From contig CP114481.1 in NCBI GenBank assembly GCA_027186245.1, forward strand, positions 754,001-818,000: DNA of 64,000 nt. Reading direction: 5' to 3'. Source of the DNA: Coriaria nepalensis (Eukaryota; Streptophyta; Magnoliopsida; Cucurbitales; Coriariaceae). Under the pieces are notes generated by a model. That model had not been told where the DNA came from. It saw nothing but the letters and a program-made list of their open reading frames with translations, and searched no databases. The position numbers and the translations under genes were made by a program. Shown here piece by piece: positions 21,605-32,085 of this stretch. How positions within the stretch are numbered: the first letter of the stretch is position 1; the number at the start of each line of letters is the position of its first letter.

Positions 21605-22583
21605 TAATATGATTCGGGAAGACAATGGGAAATTAGTATTTTGACCTTATACGATGTTGATCATGCTTGTGACTGGTACAATTCTTATGCGAAAAGTCAT
21701 GGGTTTAGCATCCGTAAGAATGTTAGGCGCAAAAACACGGATAATACCTATTACACAAGTAAAAAGTTTGTTTATAGCAAAGATCTAGAGATCTAAATAT
21801 GGAGGTAGTAAAGGAACGACCAAATACTAAAATTAGTCTCGCTTCTTTCACCATTCAACGGTAACCAAACAAGAAGTACTGCACTTTTGAATGGAAGGCA
21901 CAATATAATCACGATTTGGTTCACCATCGAAATGTCACTTGCTCCGATCACATAGACAAATCAATGAGCTACAAAGCTTGAGATTGAGGATGCAGAAAGA
22001 GCAGCATCCGGCCAAAACTAATACATTATTTGATGATGAGTCAGGTGGGGGGTAGAGATCAGTTGGGTTTCACTCAACACGACTAAAAAAATTATTTGAG
22101 CAATAAAAGAAGTAAAGATATGGAGCTTGGAGTATGCTGTGTCTTTATTAGTTGGTTTGCGGTGAGCAAGATAAAGATTCACAGTTCTTCTTCGAGATTA
22201 TGTTGGACGAAGATGATCGCATAACCAATTCTTCTGGTCAAAACATTATAATGCAGAATGACTATGCATTATTTGGAGACTCTGTATCATTTGATATCAC
22301 CTATAGCACAAACAATGAGCACAAGCCAAAGGGTGTATTTTTCGGATTGAATCATAATAGAGAAAGGGTGGTGTTTGGGACATGTTTGTTAGTCGGTGAG
22401 ACGGCTCAGTCATTCCACTGGTTGTTTCAAACTTTCGTCGAATGTATGAATGACAAGGCACTTCAATCTCTCTTTACTGATCAAGACGGTACAATGCTTA
22501 TTTCAATCTCCACAACTTTTCCGGATACACATTACTTCCTTTGTGTTTGGCATATTAACCATGAGTGTTGCGGGCATCAATGA
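21605..22583 (+). pseudogene. FAR1/FHY3-like (MULE transposase-derived) pseudogene
   Basis: Two blocks are recognisable. Near 21650-21800 a FAR1-type DNA-binding piece reads DWYNSYAKSHGFSIRKNVRR and then meets stops. From 22152 to 22583 a longer open piece matches the MULE transposase domain: FFFEIMLDEDDRITN, DYALFGDSVSFDITYSTN, FFGLNHNRERVVFGTCLLVG, SFHWLFQTFVECM, LFTDQDGTM and CVWHINHECCG. The frame is broken between the blocks, and the rest of the transposase and the SWIM zinc finger are absent. FAR1/FHY3 proteins are domesticated transposases in light signalling; this copy may derive from one of them or from a MULE. It cannot make a full protein. Confidence 0.85.
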
Positions 22584-22927
22584 TTGAAAATCCGAGGGTG
22601 CAGTTCGCAAGTTCGGGAAGAGAAGAAAGAGGAAAACGATGATTTTGCAGCTCTGAAGAAAATCGTACCTCTGAATAAAAGTGAAGTCATAGAGAGAGAA
22701 GAGGAAAACAACGACGTTGGGTTTTTGTTCTTTTTGGAATTTAAATATCAAATTTTTTAAAGCGAGCGGTATGAGCTCAGCTCACGTCCTCTTTTCTTTA
22801 AGCCGCTTACGTTTTTTCTTATTAAACGACGTGGATCATCTTTTTAACCGCACGATCATTAGTCTTCAATCCTGACCCTAGGTGAGGATAGATACGGACA
22901 CTTTACGGGAGGACCGAATCCGACCTC

Positions 22928-22936
22928 TATAAATAG
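22928..22936 (+). promoter_or_regulatory. TATA box of Ser/Arg-rich gene
   Basis: TATAAATAG about 285 bp upstream of the ATG at 23213, a canonical plant TATA sequence. It implies a 5' UTR of about 250 bases. Confidence 0.6.
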
Positions 22937-23212
22937 TTACTTACATTTGTAAGAAGAAGAAATTACACTAAATTTTAGTGAAAAAAAAAAAATTCCAGTA
23001 ACAAAAATGTTTTTACAATTCCACTCCCAGTAAACTTTCCCTACCCTTTTATCTAGTCACAGATCCTGAAATTAATGCCAATATTTTCTCTTCCGGTCAA
23101 AATCCAACCAACCATTTTCTCTCAATCCTCAACTTTCCCAGGAAACAAACAATGCAGATAACCGAATAATGCAAATTCAGAATCTTTAAACACAATCTCT
23201 AAAAAAAAAAAA

Positions 23213-24112
23213 ATGGGTTGCTGTTTAACCACCACCACGAAAAAACTTCCTTCTTCTTCCTTCTCCTCAAATCAGCAGCAGCCTTCAAGATCTGATTTTT
23301 CTTCTTCTTCTACAGCAGTAGTCAATGCCTCCACCGCTGCCATTGAAAGCAGAGGTCCACCTCCTTCGGCAATGGAGGAAGAGACAGTGGTGAAAGAAGT
23401 GCTCTCCGAAACCGCTGTTAAGCCTAAACCGTCACTACCCTTTTCGCATCATGAACCGGTGAGAAAAACCCACGATCCAGATTTTGAGGTAAAGATCGAA
23501 GTAGAAGCAGAAGACGATAAGTGTCAGAAGAAATTAGTTGATAGTAATAATGATGAAATCGAAGTGTCTGAAATTTCTGAGATTTGTAGCTTGAGTGAGA
23601 CCTTCTCAGCTACTACTACAATTACTGATAAAATGGACGATTATGAAGAGGTAAGGCAAAGGATTAATAGATCTCCAGCGAAGGGGCCGAGAAACCGGTC
23701 GTTTTCCGGCGATTTGGGTCAGAAACGTGAGAGGTCGGTTGCTCAGTCGCCGGTTCGGAGGACGGACCAGTCACCGGGTCGAAGGAATGGGGTTTCGGGT
23801 CAGGGAATTGTAAGGCGTGGGTTGAGATCCGAACCGCATAAACGTGACCCGGGTGAGAATTCAGGTCGGAGGTCGCGGTCACCGGCGGTGACTCGGCCAG
23901 AAAGTGGAGCAGCTACCAGATCTCCGATCGGTCGAAGCCCGTCGATGAGAAGGTCCGGGAAGTCTCCGAGTCGAGCTGTGGTGGCTCCGTTGCAAAGTAC
24001 TCAGAAAGAAATGGCGGGGCCGCATAGCTCCGGCGTGGGGAAGTGGCCCACAAACAACAATGAGTCTCTTGAAAACCCACTTGTTTCATTGGAGTGCTTC
24101 ATCTTCCTATAA
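23213..24112 (+). CDS. Ser/Arg-rich repetitive-matrix-like protein with MGCC N-terminus
   Basis: An intronless ORF of 299 aa. It starts MGCCLTT: Gly2 with Cys3/Cys4 suits N-myristoylation plus palmitoylation and membrane attachment (inferred). Residues 10-60 are Ser-rich. The acidic middle (about 85-145) includes EVSEISEICSLSETFSATTT. The basic C-terminal half (about 145-270) is rich in RSP/SPxRR motifs (RINRSPAKGPRNRSFSGD, RRSRSPAVTRPES, GRSPSMRRSGKSPSRA). The C-terminal motif NESLENPLVSLECFIFL is shared with other plant proteins usually annotated as 'serine/arginine repetitive matrix-like'. Most of it is likely disordered. Function is unknown. The 3' half and downstream flank are duplicated in inverted orientation at 27928-28778. 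Confidence 0.85.
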   Translation: MGCCLTTTTKKLPSSSFSSNQQQPSRSDFSSSSTAVVNASTAAIESRGPPPSAMEEETVVKEVLSETAVKPKPSLPFSHHEPVRKTHDPDFEVKIEVEAEDDKCQKKLVDSNNDEIEVSEISEICSLSETFSATTTITDKMDDYEEVRQRINRSPAKGPRNRSFSGDLGQKRERSVAQSPVRRTDQSPGRRNGVSGQGIVRRGLRSEPHKRDPGENSGRRSRSPAVTRPESGAATRSPIGRSPSMRRSGKSPSRAVVAPLQSTQKEMAGPHSSGVGKWPTNNNESLENPLVSLECFIFL

Positions 24113-24540
24113 ACAGCAAAATAAAGTCGAACAATATTCCGACAAATCGTTGGGGATTGAAAGTGGATCGAGTCCAAAACTTACCGGGTCAAATCGTACC
24201 CGGAAACCAACCTAATTTCTCTATTGGCTTTCCTTTTTCTTTTTTTCTTTTTTTCTTTTTTCCTTTGCTTTTTATGTTGTAAATAATGATTATGATGTTA
24301 AAGGTCAATTTCGGGATATGAGTATATTTATCTTACTATTATTATTTTTGACCTGAGGTGGGACCTACATGTATGTGATTTAGATACTTGGATACGTAAT
24401 GCTTTTGAAAGAAAAACTTTGACCCACTTCTTCTACTCTTTATTTACATTCTGGCTGAGTTGCTTCATCTGGTGTGATCTCTGTGCAAGTAGATCTTTTG
24501 CGTTCACCTTTGTTACAAAAGATTATGCACAGTGGTAAAA
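23668..24540 (+). repeat. Inverted duplication, arm 1 (source)
   Basis: The 3' half of the Ser/Arg-rich gene plus about 430 bp of its downstream flank reappears in reverse complement at 27928-28778. Matches run from CGAAGGGGCCGAGAAACCG near 23680 to a block with AAGTAGATCTTTTGC near 24488 and GCACAGTGG near 24528. The two arms are about 3.4 kb apart. Confidence 0.85.
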
Positions 24541-25200
24541 GATTTGCTTTCACCTTTATACGTGAAGATCGCATGGTTTTGATTCCAGGACGTATTGACT
24601 ATTGCTCTTTATATCACACCGAGTTATGAATTGTCTTACAAACTTGAGATCTTAGAAATGAACTTAACGTATCAAGCTTACCGACACTATGTTTTACGAT
24701 GCATAGCCAATTGAGTTTGAAATAGGCTTTTAAATTCTTACATTATAGTAAGGCGTAGAATTATACATAATATGATTATTGTCACGTAAGTTATATACAA
24801 ATTTCTCAATTAGACTCAAAATCACGATATAACCCAATTTCACGATCATATTATAATGATTGAACATAGCCAAGATTATTACAAATTAAAAGGTCTAACA
24901 AGTTTGGTGGATACTAAAATTTTGAATGAGATAGGAAGGAATAAGGAAGCCACGCTTCTTCTATATATATAGTCGTTGAAGCTTAAAACGCCTTTCTAAA
25001 ATAGCAGTTTCTCATCCGTTTGAAATGTTTAAAAGGTAAAAAAGAAAAAAAGGAAAAATCCATGCATGTCTTTTTATTTGTGACTTTTGTCTTGTAAAGG
25101 TGAAATGGGCAGATGCCAAATTGACTTTTGGACTGTTTCTGGCGTTGTCCTTTCCAGCCAGAGAGACCAAAAAGCAGTGTCCTCTTCCATCCCAATCACT

Positions 25201-25258
25201 TGAATTTGATGGAGGACTACGGGAATGTCTCTTTTAAATAATTTAAACGTTGCGAGTG

Positions 25259-25303
<45 letters not shown>

Positions 25304-25412
25304 TGGAAGCTTGAACAAACTCAAATTTTTTTAAAAAAAAGTATAATAAATATAAAATAAGGGAAAAGATGATGTACATATTGAAGGAGGTTGATTAAAG
25401 TTGAATTAAGAG
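25201..25412. repeat. Direct repeat copy 1
   Basis: Shares with 29491-29662 the ordered blocks TGAATTTGATGGA, GAATGTCTCTTT, AATAATTTAAACG, ATATAAAATAAGGGAAA, TGTACATA and GTTGATTAAAGTT. This copy contains a (GA)n expansion that the other lacks. Confidence 0.8.
25260..25300. repeat. (GA)n microsatellite
   Basis: About 20 GA units inside direct repeat copy 1; the partner copy has only GAGAG. Confidence 0.9.
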
Positions 25413-26002
25413 ATCTTAATGAGTTCTTAATTAAGTTTAGAGAATTAACATTAAAACTATTTATATTTTATTAGTATTTTGTAGGCTTAAATTGAACTTG
25501 ACCTAATTTACAAAAAATGAGCATTTTTTGTCGTTGAAATATAATTTTAATATAATGAGTATTAGGTTAATAAAAATATCGTATTGATTGAAATTATTCC
25601 AATAAATTAATATATCTTTCAAAATTCATATTTTGGTTGAGGACCCGACTGAAATTTGCATAAACTATTCGGTGGTGTACAAATTTCAGCCGCGACGGCC
25701 GGTTTTTAGGCCCCGATCGAAACACTTAAAAAAAAAATAAAATAATTGAACCACTTTTCTATTGATCAAACAAAATGAAAGGAACACATGCAACCCAAAA
25801 GAGAGGGAAGAGTGTCCCAAACTCAGAATTTACAAAACCTCTTCTGTTGCTAGCTGCTACACATCCTTTTCAAAAACATTACCCATGCAAAGCTGCTCCC
25901 TCCCTCCCTCTTCTTCCAGGCTTCCAAAGATAAGCTCTAGATCATATCAGTTTCAGATGTACCCTCCCCTCCAATTTAATAATTGGATTATTATGTCATA
26001 TC

Positions 26003-26078
26003 AGTGATATGGCATATAGATTTGTAAGCTTTATAAGCTTAGTGATATGGCATATAGATTTGTAAGCTTTATAAGCTT
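26003..26078. repeat. 38-bp perfect tandem duplication
   Basis: The unit begins AGTGATATGGCATATAGATT and ends AAGCTTTATAAGCTT. It occurs at 26003-26040 and again at 26041-26078 with no difference, which suggests a recent event. Confidence 0.9.
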
Positions 26079-26289
26079 CTCATCCCCACTAAAGATTTGT
26101 CTTAAAGAATTGAAAATAACACACTTAAGAGTAATCGGATTTGACTTTAGTTTTGAAGACTTGTTAGATTTTAGCAAGGACCAAGGCTTTGTGTATTCTA
26201 TTATTACTCTGCGAAAATCTCAAATTCGATTATTATGAAGTTTGCAAAGAGAGCAATAATTGATATACAAAAATTAAAATTAAAAATTG

Positions 26290-26420
26290 GGTGCTCCAAC
26301 CCGCCCCGCCCCCACACTACCACCGATCTACACTAGGTTGGTGTGGTGGTGATGGGGCCTACTCCCCATCAGTCGGTGACCGGTACAGGAGGAGATTATT
26401 GGTGTGGGGGCGGTGGCCAC
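26290..26420. other. GC-rich island with loose inverted symmetry
   Basis: A G/C-rich stretch in AT-rich spacer. CGCCCCCACAC near 26307 pairs with GTGTGGGGGCG near 26402, and smaller GGT/ACC blocks lie between. It could be a foldback element remnant. No ORF of note. Confidence 0.3.
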
Positions 26421-27927
26421 CGGAACAAAAAATTGCTCATTCAAGTATAGGTTATATGATAAAATTTTAAAAATAGTAAATTTAAAATTTCAGATACAAC
26501 TATATTATCAATATTTTTATAATAAATAAATAAATAAAGTATTTAAATTTCAAAAGTTTAATATATAATACATATTTGATTATAAAAATAAAAATTAGAA
26601 TTAAGAAATTTTATATATACGATATTAATCATATAATATTTAAAACTACTCTCATTTATTAAGAAAAATATCATTCGGATAATAATATTTTAAAATATTT
26701 TAATTGAATGAACTAAAATTTATAGCTAAAAATAATTTAAGATTCATTAATTTTAAATTATATTTCTATAAAAATTTAGGGAGAAATATATTTTCATAAA
26801 ATTTTAATTTAATGAAAATAACATCCTAAATTTGAGAAGTTTGGAAGGACAGTTGCCCCCACCCACTAGCCTCGACATAAATCCGCCCCTTAGGTGATAC
26901 CGGTTTGATTCTAAGCATTTACTATATTTTTGTTTTTGATCGTGTCATCTTGCATAAATTTCATCTCCAATTATGCCTAGACTTCTTTTGTAAGTAGGAA
27001 CATATGGTAGTATCAAACAATGAATATCATATTGCATTCATAATATGGCCCATATAAACTTTATCATGTCTCCCATTTTTGTCATTTCCACATATTCGTA
27101 AGAGTAAAATTTTCAAAAGCTTGAGACTCATGAGAACTCAGGACATAGACCACTTGTAGCGTTAGAAATGAATATGTAGGAAATTAGGAATGAGATGATT
27201 TTAATGACTACAGAAAGACAAAAGATAAACCTTGAACTTTCATATTGACAACTGTTTTCTAAAAAATTGTTTAGGTGGCATAAAGTTTGATGCAAGTCGG
27301 AAGTCAGTGATAAGTTTCATTTTTCAGCAAACAACTTGAGGAAGTAAGCTAGGTTTATAAAAGAAAAAAGATATTTTCATTCACTCAAAAAAAAAAAAAA
27401 AAAACCCTAGAAGAGCGATACACGACCGGAGGTGAAGAAAGAATATCTCTTCACCATTAAAGTCACAATTCAAAGTTTGGATAAGTGAAGATTGATTGGA
27501 GGCGGTATTAGAGTTTGACAAACTTAATTCTTCTCTTCTACTTCTATTTTCTCTTTGTACTTATTACACATCATGAATTCTAAGAATAGTGTGGTTTTCA
27601 CTAGATTTAGGATGAACTAATGTCTCAAAAGTAAGTCAAAATGGTGTCAAAGAGCAAAGATAAAATTTGATACATAATGAAGGATATATAATAGGCAATG
27701 TTGAAGCATATGACATTATACATGCTAATACTATAGTGTACATATCCCATAACTTTATACGTACTATAGTTTCCCTATACTTTAATTTAACAAATGTCCT
27801 AGCATTTACTAACCCTTCTGATCTTTTCCAAAAGTCCTAACCAGTAACCACTTGAGCCAAGCAGCAAAATACATTTAATGGGAGCTAGAACAAGATTCTG
27901 ATTCTGATTCTGATTCTGATAAATCCT

Positions 27928-28778
27928 ACCACTGTGAGTCTGCTGTGACCGTGTATAATCTTTTGCAACAAAGGTGAAAGCAAAAGATCTACTTGCAGTC
28001 TTGCAGAGAGATCTGATAAAGCCAGAAAGAAACTAAAGAAGAAAAGTGGGTCAAATTTTTCAAAAGCATTACGTATCAAGTACCCAAAACGCATACATGT
28101 AGGTCCTACCTTAAGGTAAGGATAAAAAAAAAAAAAAAAAACTCAACTCATATCCCTAAAATGACCTTTAACATCATCATTATATTCAACATAAATAGCA
28201 AAGAGAAAAAAATAAAAAAAGGGCCAATAAAGATTTGGGTTTCTTGTTACGATTTGACCCGGTTAGTTTTGGACCCGATCCACTATCATTCTTTCAAAGA
28301 TTCGTCGGAATATTCTTCCACTTTCCTTTGCTGTTTATTGGAGGATAAAGCACTCCAATGAAACAAGTGGGGTTTTCAAGAGACTCATTGTTTGTGGGCC
28401 ACTTCCCGCGGCCGGAGCTAGGCGGCCCCGCCACTTCTTTCTGAGGTGTTTGCGACGGAGCCACCATAGCTCGACCTGGAGGCTTCTCGGACCTTCTCAT
28501 CGACGGGCTTCGACCAATCGGAGAGCTGGTAGCTCCTCCACTTTCTGGCCGAGTCACTGCCGGTGACCACGACCTTCGACTCAAATTCTCAGCCAGGTCA
28601 CATTTATGTGGCTCTGATCTCAACCCATGCCTAAAAATTCCCTGACCCAACACCCCGTTACTCCGATCCGGTGACTAGTCCGTCCTCCGAACCGGAGACT
28701 GAGAACCGACCTCTCACGTTTCGGACCAAACCGCCGGAAAGCGATCGGTTTCTCGGCCCCTTCGCAGAGCTAGGATCT
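27928..28778 (-). repeat. Inverted duplication, arm 2 (copy)
   Basis: Reverse-complement copy of 23668-24540. The flank downstream of the gene lies at 27928-28290 and the gene part at 28290-28778. Identity is high by eye, with scattered substitutions and small indels. Confidence 0.85.
28294..28778 (-). pseudogene. 3' half of Ser/Arg-rich gene, inverted pseudogene copy
   Basis: Encodes a partial copy of the 23213-24112 protein (PHKCDLAENLSRRSWSPAVT; SPIGRSPSMRRSEKPPGRA; GKWPTNNESLENP). The N-terminal half of the gene and its promoter are missing. A CAG codon has become TAG (28675-28677, minus strand). An extra base in a C-run (28369-28372, read as G on plus) shifts the frame just before the conserved C-terminal motif, so that end is lost. 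It cannot make the parent product; if transcribed, its RNA would be antisense to nothing locally but could pair with a read-through transcript of arm 1. Confidence 0.85.
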
Positions 28779-29136
28779 CTTACGGTCTGGGCTAATTATG
28801 TAAAGTAAATTTAGTATTCAAATTACAAAGATTTTCCATAACATATACCCAAAATCTTATTGAGATTAAGAACTTTTTGGATTGAATTAGAGTTCTCATA
28901 TGCACCTATATGTGGAAAATATGGAAAATTAGATGTGCTAGGAACTATGATGATAAGATTATAATTAGATTGCAATATCTTGTGTTCGAAATTATCTGTG
29001 TTGAAAACTAAATTTCAAAATTTCAAGTTTATAGATTTAAATTATCAGGATAAACTAAACTTATAAATTCTCAACATTTAGCTCATTCATAAGTAAGTCC
29101 ACAAATGGCTTAGATAGGAAAGACCTCCTATTGGCA

Positions 29137-29450
29137 GACTCAAAATAATTGTGGCCGGTGCTTCCAAAGACAATCCTGGGCTGGCCGGTGGGGACATGAT
29201 CATCCGATATCATAATGGCAATTTGGTGAAGGCTCTTGCTTTTCATTGGGGTAGGTGCACTAGTGTTATGGCGGAGGCAAAAAGCCTTCCATGAAGCTTG
29301 ACATTATGTCAAGATCAAGGGTATATGAACATTGAGGTTCAAAGGGACTCACTTTTGCTGGTCAATATGGTAGAACAGATAATCGATTGTGTACATCTAC
29401 TTACTCATGCGATAAATATTATTAGAAGTTGCTTACAGAAGTTGCTTACT
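29137..29450 (+). pseudogene. Non-LTR retrotransposon RNase H remnant
   Basis: On the plus strand the frame from 29151 reads VAGASKDNPGLAGGDMIIRY then HNGNLVKALAFHWGRC, a decayed form of the plant LINE RNase H (RVT_3) start, D-G-A-S-K-G-N-P-G. After a TGA, the next block reads LTLCQDQGYMNIEVQRDSLL followed by LVNMVEQIIDC, the E-V-x-D-S-x-x-L-V motif region. No reverse transcriptase is seen nearby, so only the 3' part of the element remains. Confidence 0.75.
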
Positions 29451-29490
29451 ACTATTATTATTGTTTTGGGGTTTAGAGTGTTTAGCTCCG

Positions 29491-29662
29491 TTGAGTTTGA
29501 TGGACTAAGGGAAGAATGTCTCTTTGAAATAATTTAAACGATGTGAGTGCAAAGAGAGATTGAAATTGGAAGTTTGAAAATGTAAGATGAATATAAAATA
29601 AGGGAAAGATGATTGTACATACTAAAGGTTTCATGTACGTGTTGATTAAAGTTCAATTTAGC
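29491..29662. repeat. Direct repeat copy 2
   Basis: Partner of 25201-25412 in the same orientation, without the (GA)n expansion. With the inverted arms this shows more than one rearrangement in 23.7-29.7 kb. Confidence 0.8.
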
Positions 29663-29964
29663 GAAAGCGATTAGGTACATACTAACCTTGCTTTTGGGAT
29701 CATGATTTGGACTTGCTCCGATAATAGTATGCGAAACTTGAAACACTCGAGTTCTATAAAGAAGATACGTAAGGATCATATCAGGATAAAGTTTCGATAA
29801 ATCTCCTTTAATTATAAAGTTATATCTTAAACGTGAGATTATATCTTTTATATATAAAATTGCTCATTTTAAGTTTAGATTTTTTTTTTAATCTTACTTT
29901 TCTTTTTAAATAAATGGGCATAAGACATTAATGTTTTTTAATTATTTTTACACGTGTTGCAATT

Positions 29965-30430
29965 ATACTAGCAAAATTTCTGATTTGCTTCTGCGCATAT
30001 TTCCTTATTGCTCCTCCGTGACATGTTAGGGATTTGCTCCACCTTCCTTTTTTCATGATCCTTATGCATTATCACATTAATCGAATTATCATTTTTATCC
30101 CTTCTTCGTGAAACCTTCTTTCGGTATGTTGTATCATGAGGTTGCCTATATTGTTGTTATCCTCTCTATCTTTCAACATCAGTGAAGGGTCATACTAGCG
30201 AGATTTCTGATTTGCTTCTGTGCATATTTCCTTATTGCTCATCATATATTGTGACATGTCAAGAATTTGCTTTATCTTCCTTTTTTTCATGATCCTTATG
30301 CACTACTATATTAATTGAATTATCCTTTTTATTAGTTCTTCGTGAAGCCTTTTTTTGATATGTTGTATCCAGAGATTACCTTTATTGTTGTTCTTCTCTC
30401 TATCTTTCAACATAGGTGAAAGACCATACT
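29965..30430. repeat. Two tandem copies of an about 230-bp unit
   Basis: Copy 1 is about 29965-30190 and copy 2 about 30192-30430. Shared blocks include ATTTCTGATTTGCTTCTG, CATATTTCCTTATTGCTC, TTTCATGATCCTTATGCA, TATGTTGTATC and CTCTCTATCTTTCAACAT. The copies differ by substitutions and small indels. No coding sense; 30431-30948 holds nothing I can assign. Confidence 0.85.
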
Positions 30431-30948
30431 AAGGTTAGATTCTGAACTTTGATGTGCTCAGCTCAAAAAACGAATTCCATTATATTCAGTCTATTCTTCT
30501 CAGACTGAGTCCTTTCTTTTCCTCAGTCATGGGAGCCTTCAAACCTCTAATCTCTTTGCGGGGAATGATTTCCTCCTCAATAATGAGTATTTTAAGTTCG
30601 ATTCTAAATATTTATTATATTTTTCTTTTTGGTCGTAAGTGAAACTTTCACTAAGCTACTTCCTAAATTAATCAAAAACAATACTCCGCAAAAGGTCCTT
30701 AAAAATTTCTCTTATTTGGCTACAAGGTACGCAAAATCACAAGGACTATATCCTTTTTGTAACACATAATATACCAAGTAGCAAGGCAAGACCACAAAAA
30801 AAAAAAAATATATATATATATTTTCAGCTATACTATTTTGTTTTCTTTTATAACTAATTATACTTTTATGTTTGCCAAAAAAAAAGAAAAGAAATACAAA
30901 TTAGGATAGGTTTTTAAGGAAGTGTCTTTTTTTTTGGCCAAAAGGTTT

Positions 30949-32085
30949 TTAAGGAAGTTGAACAACACAACAATGGCTACAAAGTTGTTTTTGTCCTTCC
31001 TCCTCCATTGCCTCAAAGCTTCTCCACGCAGCATTTGTTGCAGAGGTGTCAAAAATATGGACGGTTGTCATTGATCTTGATAAATCATCGTTGGCCATCC
31101 GGTACCCTACCAAGAAATAAAGGTAGGTCCCAATTGGTGCCATCGTTAGATAAAGCAATTTGATTGGCGCCCAACTTTCATTGTTGGCATCCGACGTCGA
31201 AACTGACGGAGTATTCAGATTCCTTAATTGGGACCCATCAACATCACTCCAGATGTTTAGTGTCCCATCATATGCTTCAATGTGTCCTTTCCATGCCTTA
31301 TAGCAATCACCGGAGCTAAATAGCTTCTGATCAACGGCTACAATTTGATTAGGTGGTACATCTAGTTGCCACATCCCCACTACTAGGTCCCACTTTTTCG
31401 CTTGCGTGTCGTACACCTCAGCTGAGCTCCGCTCCATAATCGGAGGCACTGTTCTGTCAGAATCCCATCTCTCCGCAAACCCACCTACCACGTAGATCTT
31501 TCCCTGCCACGTCACTGCTACACATTTGTATCTCAAGGTGTTCATGTCGGGCAAAACGGTCCACTCATTAGTAACTGGATCATACACCTCAGACGATGAG
31601 ATACCACGAGCACATGACAACTTGGATTGGCCACCTGCCACGTAGATTTTATTATCGCACACACTACAAGCAAAATCATACCTTGGTATGCTTAGCGGTG
31701 CACATTCCGACCACCAGTTTGACGTAACATTGTAACGCATGACTTTCGACCGGACCTCAATACCTACATCTATAAACTCGTGATCACACGAATTAGCTCT
31801 CTCTTTATCGCATAACATACCTCCAATTATATATATCGAATCTCCAATAGATACCATGGCGAAACCCTTCAACACATGATCATGAATCAAGTATGGGATT
31901 GAGGTAATATAGGTCCAATTATTGTCGGATGGATTGTAGCACTCAATCCAATTAGTATTGATGCTGGTATGAATTGTTGGTTCTCTACAGCAAAAAGCGG
32001 TGAAAATCCGATAACTTGCTAGTGAGTTAACAGAAGATGACTGTGGCGGGGCAGCCGGTTGTTGTGTTGGAGAGAGGGAGCCCAT
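30949..32085 (-). CDS. Kelch-repeat protein, 378 aa, intronless
   Basis: A single open frame with kelch-type blades: SIYIIGGM (about 95-105), KIYVAGGQ with SSSEVYDPVTNEWTVLPDMN, KIYVVGGFAERWD with SSAEVYDTQAKKWDLV, and a later blade with HIEAYDGTLNIWSDVDGS. The repeats should form a beta-propeller. N-terminal residues 1-40 are Ser/Pro/Gln-rich, and no F-box is visible, so it is not an obvious F-box/kelch E3 adaptor. The C-terminus is WRSFEAMEEEGQKQLCSHCC with VVQLP. It lies divergent to the SNF2 gene, 1.9 kb apart. The binding partner cannot be told from sequence. Intronless structure could reflect an old retrocopy. Confidence 0.88.
   Translation of the reverse strand: MGSLSPTQQPAAPPQSSSVNSLASYRIFTAFCCREPTIHTSINTNWIECYNPSDNNWTYITSIPYLIHDHVLKGFAMVSIGDSIYIIGGMLCDKERANSCDHEFIDVGIEVRSKVMRYNVTSNWWSECAPLSIPRYDFACSVCDNKIYVAGGQSKLSCARGISSSEVYDPVTNEWTVLPDMNTLRYKCVAVTWQGKIYVVGGFAERWDSDRTVPPIMERSSAEVYDTQAKKWDLVVGMWQLDVPPNQIVAVDQKLFSSGDCYKAWKGHIEAYDGTLNIWSDVDGSQLRNLNTPSVSTSDANNESWAPIKLLYLTMAPIGTYLYFLVGYRMANDDLSRSMTTVHIFDTSATNAAWRSFEAMEEEGQKQLCSHCCVVQLP

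Larger units (their letters stand above)
24541..27927. other. Spacer between inverted arms
   Basis: It contains a direct repeat (25201-25412), a (GA)n tract (about 25260-25300), a 38-bp perfect tandem repeat (26003-26078), a GC-rich island (26290-26420), AT-rich sequence and an (ATTCTG)n tract ending near 27920. No supported gene. Confidence 0.45.
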
